Source: Streptomyces sp. ITFR-21
GTDB taxonomy: Bacteria > Actinomycetota > Actinomycetes > Streptomycetales > Streptomycetaceae
DNA: 64,000 nucleotides
Assembly (NCBI RefSeq): GCF_031844685.1
Contig: NZ_CP134605.1
Location: forward strand, 3,492,001 to 3,556,000
Direction: 5' to 3'
This document shows, in pieces, positions 26,375 to 35,330 of this stretch. Both the position numbers and the translations under genes were made by a program. The number at the start of each line of letters is the position of its first letter. Within the stretch, counting starts at the first letter, position 1. The notes under the pieces were generated by a model. The model saw only the letters and a program-made list of their open reading frames with translations, did no database searches and had not been told where the DNA came from.

Positions 26375-26429
26375 GCCGGGAAACAATCCGGCGGGACTCT
26401 TCCAACGCCACCCGGAGTGTCCGGGGGCG
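26375..26429 (+). promoter_or_regulatory. Two hairpins in the permease leader
   Basis: Stem 1: GCCGG/CCGGC (26375-26379 with 26388-26392), extendable by two pairs, loop GAAACAAT. Stem 2: CGCC-A-CCCGG (26406-26415) with CCGGGGGCG (26421-26429), loop AGTGT, one bulged A. They end about 30 bases before the start codon. A regulatory RNA is possible, but I cannot match it to a known riboswitch class. Confidence 0.4.
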
Positions 26430-26458
26430 AAATCCTGTGGGCGGAAGAGAGAACACCC

Positions 26459-28165
26459 GTGACGGAGATCATCGACGCGCAAACGCCCCCCGGCGCCGAC
26501 GACGGCGCCACCACCCGCCGCTACAACGGCTGGACGCAGAACACCACGCTGGAGGACTACTCGCTGCGCTACGCGCCCAAGTCCTTCCGCCGCTGGTCGC
26601 CGTACGTCGTCGCCACCACCGCGCTGGGCGGCATCGCCTACCTCGCCGACTTCGCCATCGGTGGCTCCATAGCGATCTCCAACGGATTCCAGAGCGCGCT
26701 GGTCGCCATTCTCGCCGCGGCGGTGACCATCTTCCTCACCGGAATTCCGATCTCGTACTACTCGGCCAAGTACTCGATCGACATGGATCTGCTCACCCGG
26801 GGCGCGGGATTCGGCTACTTGGGGTCCACCCTCACCTCGATCATCTACGCGAGCTTCACCTTCATCTTCTTCTCGCTCGAGGGCTCGATCATGGCCCAGG
26901 CGCTCGATCTGGGCATGCACATCCCGCTCGCGGTCGGGTACCTGATCTGTTCGCTGATCATCCTGCCGCTGGTGTTCTTCGGGATGACCGCGCTGTCGAA
27001 GATGCAGGTGTGGACGCAGCCGGTGTGGCTGGTCCTGATGGTGGCCCCGTTCGTCTCCATCGCGATCCAGAAGCCGGAGAGCTTCTCCCGGTTCACCCAC
27101 TTCGCCGGCAACTCGCCCACCGGCTCCTCGCTCAGCCTGCTCGGTGTCGGAGCCGGCGCGGGCGTCGCGCTCTCGCTCATCGCGCAGATCGGCGAACAGG
27201 TCGACTACCTGCGGTTCATGCCGGACAAGACCACGGAGAACGCCAAGAAGTGGTGGGCCGCGGTGCTCAGCGCCGGACCCGGCTGGGTGATCCTCGGCGC
27301 GGCCAAGCAACTCGGCGGCGCGTTCCTGGCGTTCTACGTCGCCGACAACGTGGGCCTGGTCAAGGCCGACGAGCCCATCCAGCAGTTCGTCTCGGGCATT
27401 CACACCTTCGCGGCGCCGGTCGCGCTGGGGCTGGCCACGTTCTTCGTGATCCTCTCCCAGATCAAGATCAACACGACCAACGCCTACTCGGGTTCGCTGT
27501 CCTGGTCCAACTTCTTCTCCCGCCTCACCCACCGGCACCCCGGCCGCGTCGTCTACATCTTCCTCAACGTGGGCATCGCGCTGGCCCTCATGGAGTTCGG
27601 CGTCTTCGGCTTCCTCAACACGGTGCTGGCCTTCTACTCCAACGTGGCCATCGCCTGGATCGGCGCGGTGGTCGCCGACCTCGTCATCAACAAGCCGCTG
27701 AAGCTGAGCCCTTCGTACATCGAGTTCAAGCGGGCCCACCTCTACAACTTCAACCCGGTCGGCTTCGGCTCCATGCTGATCGCCTCCGCCGTCTCCATCT
27801 CCGCGTACTTCCACGCCTTCGGCGCGTACGGGAAGGCGTTCTCGCCGTTCATCGCGCTGGCGGTGGCGATGGTGCTCTCGCCGCTCTTCGCGGTCGTGAC
27901 CAAGGGCAAGTACTACATCGCCCGGACCGACGACCAGGAGGAGCCGCTCTTCCTCGACAGCGGGCTGCTGTCCGCCGTCACCATGACCTGCGCCGTCTGC
28001 TCCGAGGAGTTCGAGCGCCCCGACATGGCCGGCTGCCCCTTCCACTCCGGCCCGATCTGCTCGCTGTGCTGCAGCCTGGAGAAGAACTGTCACGATGTCT
28101 GCAAGACCCCGCCGGGCGCCGGCACCCCCGTCGACCTCGGCATCCCCGCCGTCCCGCACGCCTGA
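26459..28165 (+). CDS. NCS1 purine-cytosine permease with cysteine-rich tail
   Basis: 568-residue membrane transporter. Twelve hydrophobic segments (about residues 45-475) carry NCS1-type features: RRWSPYVVATTALGGIAYLADFAIGG, a long SQIKINTTNAYSGSLSWSNFFSR motif, and FNPVGFGSML. The last about 70 residues are soluble and contain CAVCSEEF, CPFHSGPICSLCC and CHDVC: eight cysteines and a histidine, plausibly a metal centre. I recall similar tails in permeases fused to sensor histidine kinases, so this may be a transceptor that lost or never had the kinase. GTG start, with GGAAGAGAG upstream. Follows the binding-protein gene, ends at a strong terminator. Confidence 0.9.
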   Translation: MTEIIDAQTPPGADDGATTRRYNGWTQNTTLEDYSLRYAPKSFRRWSPYVVATTALGGIAYLADFAIGGSIAISNGFQSALVAILAAAVTIFLTGIPISYYSAKYSIDMDLLTRGAGFGYLGSTLTSIIYASFTFIFFSLEGSIMAQALDLGMHIPLAVGYLICSLIILPLVFFGMTALSKMQVWTQPVWLVLMVAPFVSIAIQKPESFSRFTHFAGNSPTGSSLSLLGVGAGAGVALSLIAQIGEQVDYLRFMPDKTTENAKKWWAAVLSAGPGWVILGAAKQLGGAFLAFYVADNVGLVKADEPIQQFVSGIHTFAAPVALGLATFFVILSQIKINTTNAYSGSLSWSNFFSRLTHRHPGRVVYIFLNVGIALALMEFGVFGFLNTVLAFYSNVAIAWIGAVVADLVINKPLKLSPSYIEFKRAHLYNFNPVGFGSMLIASAVSISAYFHAFGAYGKAFSPFIALAVAMVLSPLFAVVTKGKYYIARTDDQEEPLFLDSGLLSAVTMTCAVCSEEFERPDMAGCPFHSGPICSLCCSLEKNCHDVCKTPPGAGTPVDLGIPAVPHA

Positions 28166-28179
28166 CCCCCGCATCCGCA

Positions 28180-28217
28180 CCCGGACCCGGCACCTCGGGA
28201 GAGGCGCCGGGTCCGGG
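28180..28217 (+). terminator. Terminator after the permease gene
   Basis: 12-bp perfect arms (28180-28191 and 28206-28217) with an inner CCTC/GAGG stem capped by GGGA, 15 bases beyond the stop codon. Confidence 0.85.
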
Positions 28218-28300
28218 CACGCGGCGGTCGTGACGCGGCAGGGGACCGCACCGGTGCCGGGCTTCGGCGCCTTCCCCCGGCCCCCGGCGCCCTCCCCCGG

Positions 28301-28570
28301 TCAGCCCTTGGGCCAGGTGCCGGTGAGGCGGCGGACGCCGGCGGCGCCCGCCCGGTTGAGGGTGCCCCTGACGACGGCGAAGACGGCCCCGTGCAGGGCC
28401 GCGGCGGCCAGCACCTCGCCCCAGCCGCGGTCCGCGTCGAGCATGTCGGGAGCGTCGTCGTCGTGCGTGGCCAGCTTCCAGATCTGCGAGAAGACCGCGC
28501 CGGCCAGCATGCCGCCGGCGACGCCGACCAGGAGGCCGACGGGTTTGTAGGCGATCGCGACGGCCTTCAT
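28301..28570 (-). CDS. DUF4235 membrane protein
   Basis: 89 residues with one or two hydrophobic helices (AYKPVGLLVGVAGGMLAGAVFSQIWKL and AAAALHGAVFAVVRGTLNR), matching DUF4235. Function unknown. Its ATG overlaps the stop of the DUF3618 gene by four bases, and both belong to a conserved streptomycete trio with a DUF1469 gene. A tail of RRLTGTWPKG ends the protein. Confidence 0.9.
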   Translation of the reverse strand: MKAVAIAYKPVGLLVGVAGGMLAGAVFSQIWKLATHDDDAPDMLDADRGWGEVLAAAALHGAVFAVVRGTLNRAGAAGVRRLTGTWPKG

Positions 28571-29232
28571 CCGCGTTCGCTCCGGTGCCTCAGCCAGAGG
28601 ACCGCGCCCGTACTGAGCGCCGCGGTGGCCCCGGCGGCCAGCGGGAGGTAGGTACCGCGCCACCGGTCGTCCGAGAGGCGGTTGAACTTCGCGCCGACCC
28701 GCGCGCCGACCCGCGCGCCGGCCGCGTGCGCGCTGTCGGCGAGGTGGGAGCCGCTCTGCCGGGCCGCCTCGTCGGCCGCGCCCACGTGCCCCGCGACCTC
28801 ATCCGCGGCCTTGTCCCTGGCCGCGGCCACGCGCGCCACGGCCTCGTCCTTGGCGGCGGCCGCCTTGTCCCTGGCCGCGGCGACGCGCCCTGCCGCCTCG
28901 TCCTTCGCGGCCGTCACCCGTCCGGCTGCCTCGTCCCTGGCCCCGGTCGCGCGGCCCGCGGCCTCGTCCTTGGCCGCGCCGACCTTGCCCGTGACCTTGT
29001 CCCTGGTGGCGGCGGCCTTGGCCTCCGCGCGGTGGGCGGTGGCGCGGACCCGGGTGGCGGTCCGCTGGGCCTTGGCCTTGGCCCGAGCGGGAACGTCGGC
29101 CTTGGCGGCCAGTTCCTCGACGGTCTCGCCGAGCCGCTCGCGGGTCTCCGCGATCTCCTGTTCGAGTTCGGCCAGGGCCGGATCGGTGTGCCGGCCGGGT
29201 GTTCCCGGAGTCCGGCGGTCGCCCTGCGTCAT
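28567..29232 (-). CDS. DUF3618 domain protein with coiled-coil repeats
   Basis: 221 residues. The N-terminal DUF3618 segment (LAELEQEIAETRERLGETVEELAAKADVPARAKAK) is followed by eight or so degenerate 11-residue repeats of the AAGRVTAAKDEA type, as in LEA/apolipoprotein-like amphipathic helices. It ends with one membrane helix (YLPLAAGATAALSTGAVLWL). Probably an inner-membrane-anchored helical rod with a role in envelope or desiccation stress; that is inference. Translationally coupled on both sides (4-base overlaps). Confidence 0.9.
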   Translation of the reverse strand: MTQGDRRTPGTPGRHTDPALAELEQEIAETRERLGETVEELAAKADVPARAKAKAQRTATRVRATAHRAEAKAAATRDKVTGKVGAAKDEAAGRATGARDEAAGRVTAAKDEAAGRVAAARDKAAAAKDEAVARVAAARDKAADEVAGHVGAADEAARQSGSHLADSAHAAGARVGARVGAKFNRLSDDRWRGTYLPLAAGATAALSTGAVLWLRHRSERG

Positions 29233-29624
29233 CGCCTCGCCCTTTCCCTGATCGTTTCCACGTCCTGCCGCATGCTGCCGACCGCCTCGCCGGGCACCGG
29301 CGGTACGGCCTGCTTGACCTCGTGTTTTCCGAGCAGCGCGAGGACACCGGCCAGGGCCAGCAGCCCGCCCGCGACGATCAGTGAGGCGAGCCACACCGAC
29401 AGCGGGATGGCGGCGATCACCGTCACGATGAGGGCGGCCAGCCCGAAGAAGGCGAACAGCGCCGCGGCGCCGAAGAGTCCGCCGCCCACACCGGCCCGCT
29501 TGCCCTTCTGGGTGAGTTCCGCCTGGGCGAGTCTGAGTTCCTGCCGCACCAGCTGGGACAGCTGCTCGGTGCCCTGCTTCACCAGCGTGCCCACCGATCG
29601 GTCGGCCCCGTCGACGTGTGTCAC
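29229..29624 (-). CDS. DUF1469 / phage-holin-superfamily membrane protein
   Basis: 131 residues: an amphipathic N-terminal helix (LVKQGTEQLSQLVRQELRLAQAELTQKGKR) and two transmembrane helices (FGAAALFAFFGLAALIVTVIAAI and ASLIVAGGLLALAGVLALLG). Matches the actinobacterial holin-X/DUF1469 group; despite the name this is a host gene, not a prophage marker. Start set at the GTG (29624) that has GGAGG 8 bases upstream; another GTG three codons earlier overlaps that site. First gene of the three-gene unit. Confidence 0.88.
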   Translation of the reverse strand: MTHVDGADRSVGTLVKQGTEQLSQLVRQELRLAQAELTQKGKRAGVGGGLFGAAALFAFFGLAALIVTVIAAIPLSVWLASLIVAGGLLALAGVLALLGKHEVKQAVPPVPGEAVGSMRQDVETIRERARR

Positions 29625-30001
29625 GGCCGTCACCTCCGTCCTTCGTCCCCAGTAGCCGGGTAGCCGGGTATCTGGCGGGCGCCGGCGGCGACCCCGCTCC
29701 TGCCCCTCGGCTTTCCACCACGGGCGGGCGGAAACAGGTCCGGACGGATCAGGCGCCGGGAGCGGTGGCGGCGGCCGCCTCCCGACGGTGGTGGCCGCGT
29801 ACGCCCGGCCGGCCGCCAGGCCGAAGACCGAGCCGGACAGGACGCTGACGCCCGCGCCGTCGTCTCCGCCGCTGCGGGAGGTGGTGGAGAGGGTGAGGAA
29901 GAAGACGCCGAGGCCCGGCGTCCAGGAGAACAGGCTGCCGATCGCCACGTCGTCGGCCCGGCCGCCGCGCCCGAGGACGCCCAGCAGTGGACGGAGAGGA
30001 A
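29625..30001. other. 377 bp divergent region
   Basis: Between the DUF1469 gene (leftward) and the decayed genes (rightward). Should hold the promoter of the trio, but no clear consensus is visible. No gene seen. Confidence 0.6.
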
Positions 30002-30368
30002 GTGCTGGCCTCGGCGGTCGCCGTGCGGCCGTATCTCCGGGAGCTGGCCGGGGCCGACGCGCAGCCGATCGAGCGGGAGCTGGCGGAGCTGCTGGCGCGC
30101 GGGGCGGCGGGGGAGCCGGTCAGGGTGCCGGTGCTGACGCTGCTGACGCTGCTGACGGGGCACGCGGCGACCCGGGAGTGGATACGGCGGGCGCTCGCGG
30201 TGCCGCGCGAGTAAGTACCGGGCGTTCCAGCCGCAGGGCGGCGACGCGACCGTACCGGGGCTGCGGTACGTGTGCCCGCGGTGCGGGCGGGAGGGGTACC
30301 GGTTCAGTGTGCTGGACCCGGTGCCGGTCTGCGCCGTGGACGGGATCCGCCACGAGCGCGCGTCCTGA
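30002..30368 (+). pseudogene. small conserved zinc-ribbon-type protein, frameshifted
   Basis: First frame, from a GTG with GGAG 5 bases upstream, encodes about 70 residues (SAVAVRPYLRELAGADAQPIERELAELLARGAAGE, ATREWIRRALAVPRE) and stops at 30212-30214. The +1 frame immediately continues with KYRAFQPQGGDATVPGLRYVCPRCGREGYRF and PVPVCAVDG to a TGA at 30366-30368. The two parts look like one roughly 120-residue protein ending in a zinc ribbon of which the last ligand (normally Cys-x-x-His) is Asp. One indel near 30210 separates them. Family unknown to me by name. Confidence 0.6.
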
Positions 30369-30685
30369 TGCTCACCAGGTTCGGTGAGCGGGCCGGCGAG
30401 GGCCTGGCCGCCGAGATGCTGGTCCGGCTGCTCACCCCCGCGGGGATCTTCTGGGTGGGCGGGCTCGCCGCCCGGCCGAGCCGCCGCGGGTTCGGCGGGG
30501 TGCGCCAGGTTGGGCGGCAGTTCGCCGGACTGCCCGCCGTACCGCAGATCACGGTCGTTGTCGCGGTGGTCGTCGCAATCCTGACCTCGGCGTTCGTGGC
30601 CGAGAAGCTGTCGCTGCCGCCGCTGCGCATCCTGGAGGGCTACTGGCCCGAGGGGCTCGCCGAAGGCGCGCCTGAAGGCTGCTGA
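30368..30685 (+). pseudogene. N-terminal remnant of a larger membrane protein
   Basis: 105 codons. LTRFGERAGEGLAAEMLVRLLTPAGIFWVGGLAA and a second helix (ITVVVAVVVAILTSAFVAEKL) followed by LPPLRILEGYWP look like the start of a long actinomycete membrane protein; that pattern breaks off at about 30650, and the frame then runs antisense into the end of the lipoprotein gene. ATG overlaps the TGA of the preceding frame, so the two genes were coupled. Probably a deletion removed the rest. Confidence 0.5.
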
Positions 30686-31359
30686 GGCAGCAGCGGCTTG
30701 CAGGTGTCGTACGCCTTCGCCGTCTTGGGGTCGGAGGTGTCGATGCCGCGGAAGCCGCCGAAGCCGCCGCCGGGGCGGTTGGTGGCGCCCGGGGAGGGCG
30801 CGGCGGCGGTGGGCAGTACCACGCCGTGGTCCTTCAGGCAGCTGGTGAACGCCTGGAACGCGCTGCTGTCGGCGCCGCCCCCGCCGGCCCCGCCCCGGTC
30901 GCCGAACTGCGGGCGCAGCGACGCGCAGGCGGTGAGCGCCTTCTGGGTGGCCGCGTCGGGCGAGGCGCCGCCGAGGCCGGGGAAGTAGCCGCCGCCCGCG
31001 CCGCCCCGGTCGCCGCCGTAACCGCCGCTGGGCCGCCCGGACGGCCGGCCCGAGGGCCGCGCGCCGCCCGACGGCCGGTTGAACGTGGGCAGGTTGACGC
31101 CGTGCTGTGCCAGGCACTGCCGGTACTTGTCCATCGCCGCCGCGTCGTTCGCGCCGCCCGGCGCCGTACTCCCGCCGGGGGCCGCCGCCGACACCGACCC
31201 GGACGGCCTGGCGTCCGCGTCCGAGGAGCCGGAGGAGCCGGAGGACGACGAGCACGCGGTGAGCAGCAGTGCCCCCGCCGCGGCGAGCGCGGTCACGGAC
31301 ACGCCGGCCCGCAGCGCGGTCCGGGCCCCGGCACTCTTGCTGGTGGTGGTCCAGGTCAT
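30640..31359 (-). CDS. lipoprotein with duplicated Cys-x4-HGV motif
   Basis: 239 residues. Signal peptide with twin lysine/arginine start and lipobox LLLTAC (lipidation at about residue 33), then a serine-rich linker. The body holds two similar halves: YRQCLAQHGVNLP followed by LTACASLRPQF, and FTSCLKDHGVVLP followed by AYDTCKPLLPQ, separated by glycine/proline-rich GRPSGRPSGG linkers. Four cysteines in equivalent positions suggest two disulfides or a bound ligand. Divergent from the MacA/MacB-like export operon across 331 bases, so probably a functional partner. Function unknown. Confidence 0.85.
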   Translation of the reverse strand: MTWTTTSKSAGARTALRAGVSVTALAAAGALLLTACSSSSGSSGSSDADARPSGSVSAAAPGGSTAPGGANDAAAMDKYRQCLAQHGVNLPTFNRPSGGARPSGRPSGRPSGGYGGDRGGAGGGYFPGLGGASPDAATQKALTACASLRPQFGDRGGAGGGGADSSAFQAFTSCLKDHGVVLPTAAAPSPGATNRPGGGFGGFRGIDTSDPKTAKAYDTCKPLLPQQPSGAPSASPSGQ

Positions 31360-31690
31360 GTCCGTACGTCCCCTCGGAAAAGCTCGGGCGAGCCCCGGCG
31401 GGCCCGAGCGGGGCCGCCGGTTCGCAATCGCGCCGCCTGCGCGCACGCGCGGGACAGCGGGTGCACGCAGGCGACGGCCAGACTGAACCGCACGCAGGTG
31501 GGGACTGTCGGGGACCGAGCTGTGAGTTCCCGGGGAACATCGCGCCCCGCCCGCCCCCGGGGCCCCGGATTCCGGTCCGCTAGGCGCTGAATACACCGGT
31601 TCGCCCGCCGCTCGGATGTCCCGGACGGGGTCGCGACTCCCAGCGAACTCCCAGCATTCTCCCAGGAGTTCAAAGGCGGCGGCGGCCAGG
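31360..31690. other. 331 bp divergent promoter region, lipoprotein / export operon
   Basis: No gene. Contains the 11-bp phased direct repeats described separately. Both divergent units must start here. Confidence 0.65.
31636..31668 (+). promoter_or_regulatory. Three direct repeats with 11-bp period
   Basis: ACTCCCAGCGA, ACTCCCAGCAT and TCTCCCAGGAG are contiguous 11-base units sharing CTCCCAG. They end 22 bases before the adaptor gene's start. Direct repeats one helical turn apart are the usual sites of OmpR-type regulators, and such a regulator is encoded later in the same cluster. Confidence 0.6.
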
Positions 31691-33066
31691 ATGCGCGGCA
31701 TGAAGGTGCTCCCACGGCGGCGCAGGGCCGTCCTGATCAACTCCGTGCTCGGCGTGGTGGTCCTCGCGGGCGCCGGCGGCGCCTACGCTGCGGTGCACGA
31801 CGACGGCGGCGGGAGCTCCGCGGCGGTCGGCGCCCGCGTGGCGACTGTCACCAGGACCACGGTCCTGGCCACTGTCTCCGGCTCCGGCTCGCTGGCCTCC
31901 CCCAGTGACGCCGGCGTGGACTTCACCACCGGCGGCACGCTGACCCAGGTGAACGTCAAGCCGGGCGACAAGGTGAAGAAGGGCCAGGTGCTGGCCAGGG
32001 TCGACCCGACGGACGCGAACGCGACGCTCCAGCAGGACGAGGCGTCACTGACCGCGGCCGAGGCGAACCTGACCAAGGTGGAGGAGGGCGAACTGCCCGC
32101 GTCCAGCGGCAACTCCGGGTCGTCCGGCGCCGGAGGCGGGACCGGCGCCGTCGCGCCGACCCCGACGCCCACCCCCACCCCCACCGTGGATCCCGCTCAA
32201 CTCGCCCAGGCACAAGCCCAGCTGACGCAGGCCCAGAACGCGGTGGACGCCGCCCGGCGGGCGGTGGACGGCTGCGTACTCAAGGCCCCGGTGGCCGGCA
32301 CGGTCGCCTCGGTGGCCGCCGAGGCGGGCGACACCGTCACCGGCACCAACGGCAACGGCTCCGGCGCGAGCGGCGGTTCGGGCTCCTCGTCAAGCGGCGC
32401 CGCCTCCACCACGTCGTCCGGCACCGCCCCGACCGGCTTCGTCGTGCTGACCAACCCGGCCGGCATGCAGGTCAAGGCGGATTTCTCCGAGTCCGACGCG
32501 CTCAAGATCAAGGCCGGCCAGGCCGCCACCGTCACGCTGAACGCCGAGCCCGGCACCGTGCTCAACGCCAAGGTGCTGTCGATCAGTTCGCTGCCGGTCT
32601 CCAGCGGCTCCAGCTCCGGCGGCTCCGGCAGCGGCAGCGGCAGCGCCGTGCAGTACGCGGCCACGCTCGGCATCACCAGCGACACCTCCGACCTGCGGAC
32701 CGGTCTGAGCGCCAGCATCCAGGTCACCACCGCGCAGGCGGCCGACGCGCTCAGCGTGCCGACCGCCGCGGTCTCCGGGACCGGCGCCGCCCGTACGGTC
32801 CTGGTGGTCGGCAAGGACGGCTCCACCACCCGGACCAGCGTCACCGTGGGCGTCGAGGGCGACAGCGCCGACCAGATCACCGCCGGCCTCACCGAGGGCC
32901 AGCAGGTGCAGATCCCGCAGGTCGCCTCGGCCGGCAACGGCGGCTTCCCGAGCGGCGCGTTCCCCGGCGGCATCGGCACCGGCGGCATCGGCACCGGCGG
33001 CAGCCGGTTCGGCGGCACGAGCGGCGGCTTCCGCACCGGCGGCCTGGGCGGCGGGGGTGGCCGCGG

Positions 33067-33070
<4 letters not shown>
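31691..33070 (+). CDS. MacA/HlyD-type periplasmic adaptor subunit
   Basis: 459 residues. One N-terminal membrane helix (VLINSVLGVVVLAGAGGAYAAV), then a biotinyl-lipoyl-like domain (FTTGGTLTQVNVKPGDKVKKGQVLARVDP), a helical hairpin (ATLQQDEASLTAAEANL and QAQAQLTQAQNAVDAARRAV) and beta-barrel parts to about 420. A TPTPTPTPT linker interrupts the hairpin and the last 40 residues are glycine-rich. It would link the ABC permease to the cell wall and help export. Start could also be the methionine three codons later. Its stop overlaps the ATPase start. Confidence 0.92.
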
Positions 33071-34112
<1,042 letters not shown>

Positions 34113-34116
<4 letters not shown>

Positions 34117-35330
34117 ACCCCTTCGAGACCCTGCGGTTCGCGGTCGGCGGCCTCGCCGCCAACAAGGTCCGCTCCGGGCTGACCATGCTCGGCGTGCTGA
34201 TCGGCGTCGCGGCCGTGATCATCCTGCTGGCGGTCGGCAACGGCTCCTCGCAGTCCGTCAAGGAGTCCATCGAGAAGCTCGGCACCAACTCGCTGACCGT
34301 CTCCTCCGGCGGCGGCTTCGGCGGCGGTTCGGGCACGACCGGCACCAAGCCGCTGACCGTGGACGACGCCCGCGCGCTGGCCGACCCCGCCGCCGCCCCC
34401 GACATCGACTCGGTCGCCCCCGAGGTGACCACCTCGCAGACCGCGCTGTACGAGGGCACCTCGCACACCGTCGGCCAGATCGTGGGCACCTATCCGGCCT
34501 ACTTCAAGGCGTCCAACAGCAAGGTGGCCGCGGGCAAGGGCGACTACTTCAGCGCCGACGACGTGCTCAACTCCCGCAAGGTCGCGGTGATCGGCTCGAC
34601 CACCGCCACCGACCTGTTCGGCACGGTGAGTCCGGTCGGCAGGAAGATCGTCATCGGCGGCACCCCGTTCACCGTGGTCGGCGTGCTGGAGACCAAGGGC
34701 GGCACCGGCTTCCAGGACCCGGACGACACGGTGATCGCGCCGCTGCCGACCGTGCAGAACGCGTTCACCGGCTTCGGCCCGGTCAGCCAGATCCTGGTCG
34801 AGGCGAAGTCCGCGGACGCCACCACGCCCGCGCAGAACGAGATCACCACGATCCTGATGGGCACCCACGGCATCAGGGACGCGAACGCGCTGGACTTCCG
34901 GGTCAGCAGCCAGGCGTCGCTGCTGAGCACCCAGTCGGACACCAACAAGACCTTCACCGTGCTGCTGGGCGCGGTCGCCGCGATCTCGCTGCTGGTCGGC
35001 GGGATCGGCATCACCAACATCATGCTGGTGACGGTGACCGAGCGGACCCGGGAGATCGGCATCCGCAAGGCGATCGGGGCGCCCAAGGGCGTCATCCTGG
35101 GCCAGTTCCTGGCCGAGTCCACGCTGCTGTCGCTGATCGGCGGCGGTCTGGGGGTGCTGGCCGGGCTGGCCGGCTCGCGCTTCACCATCGTCGGCATCAA
35201 ACCGGTGATCATCCCGGAGTCGGTGGTGGGCGCCTTCGCCATCGCCGTCGCCATCGGGCTGTTCTTCGGCAGCTATCCGGCCAACCGCGCGGCGAGCCTG
35301 CGGCCCATCGAGGCGCTGCGGCATGAGTGA
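34113..35330 (+). CDS. MacB/FtsX-type ABC transporter permease
   Basis: 405 residues with the MacB plan: first helix KVRSGLTMLGVLIGVAAVIILLAVGNGS, a large extracytoplasmic MacB_PCD domain (about 50-270) and three C-terminal helices (VLLGAVAAISLLVGGIGITNIMLVTVTERTREIGIRKAIGAPK). Probably exports a peptide, lipid or antibiotic-type compound. GTG start inside the ATPase stop. Confidence 0.95.

Larger units (their letters stand above)
26061..26458 (+). other. 398 bp leader region of the permease gene
   Basis: Much lower G/C than its neighbours, with AATT-containing runs between 26260 and 26365. Contains a consensus promoter at its left end and two hairpins at its right end. An open frame runs through it in phase with the permease but looks non-coding. 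Confidence 0.7.

Noticed and set aside
28301..29624. Prophage remnant because of a holin-superfamily protein
   Set aside because: The DUF1469/DUF3618/DUF4235 trio is a host gene set in actinomycetes; no phage structural, lysis or integrase genes are near.
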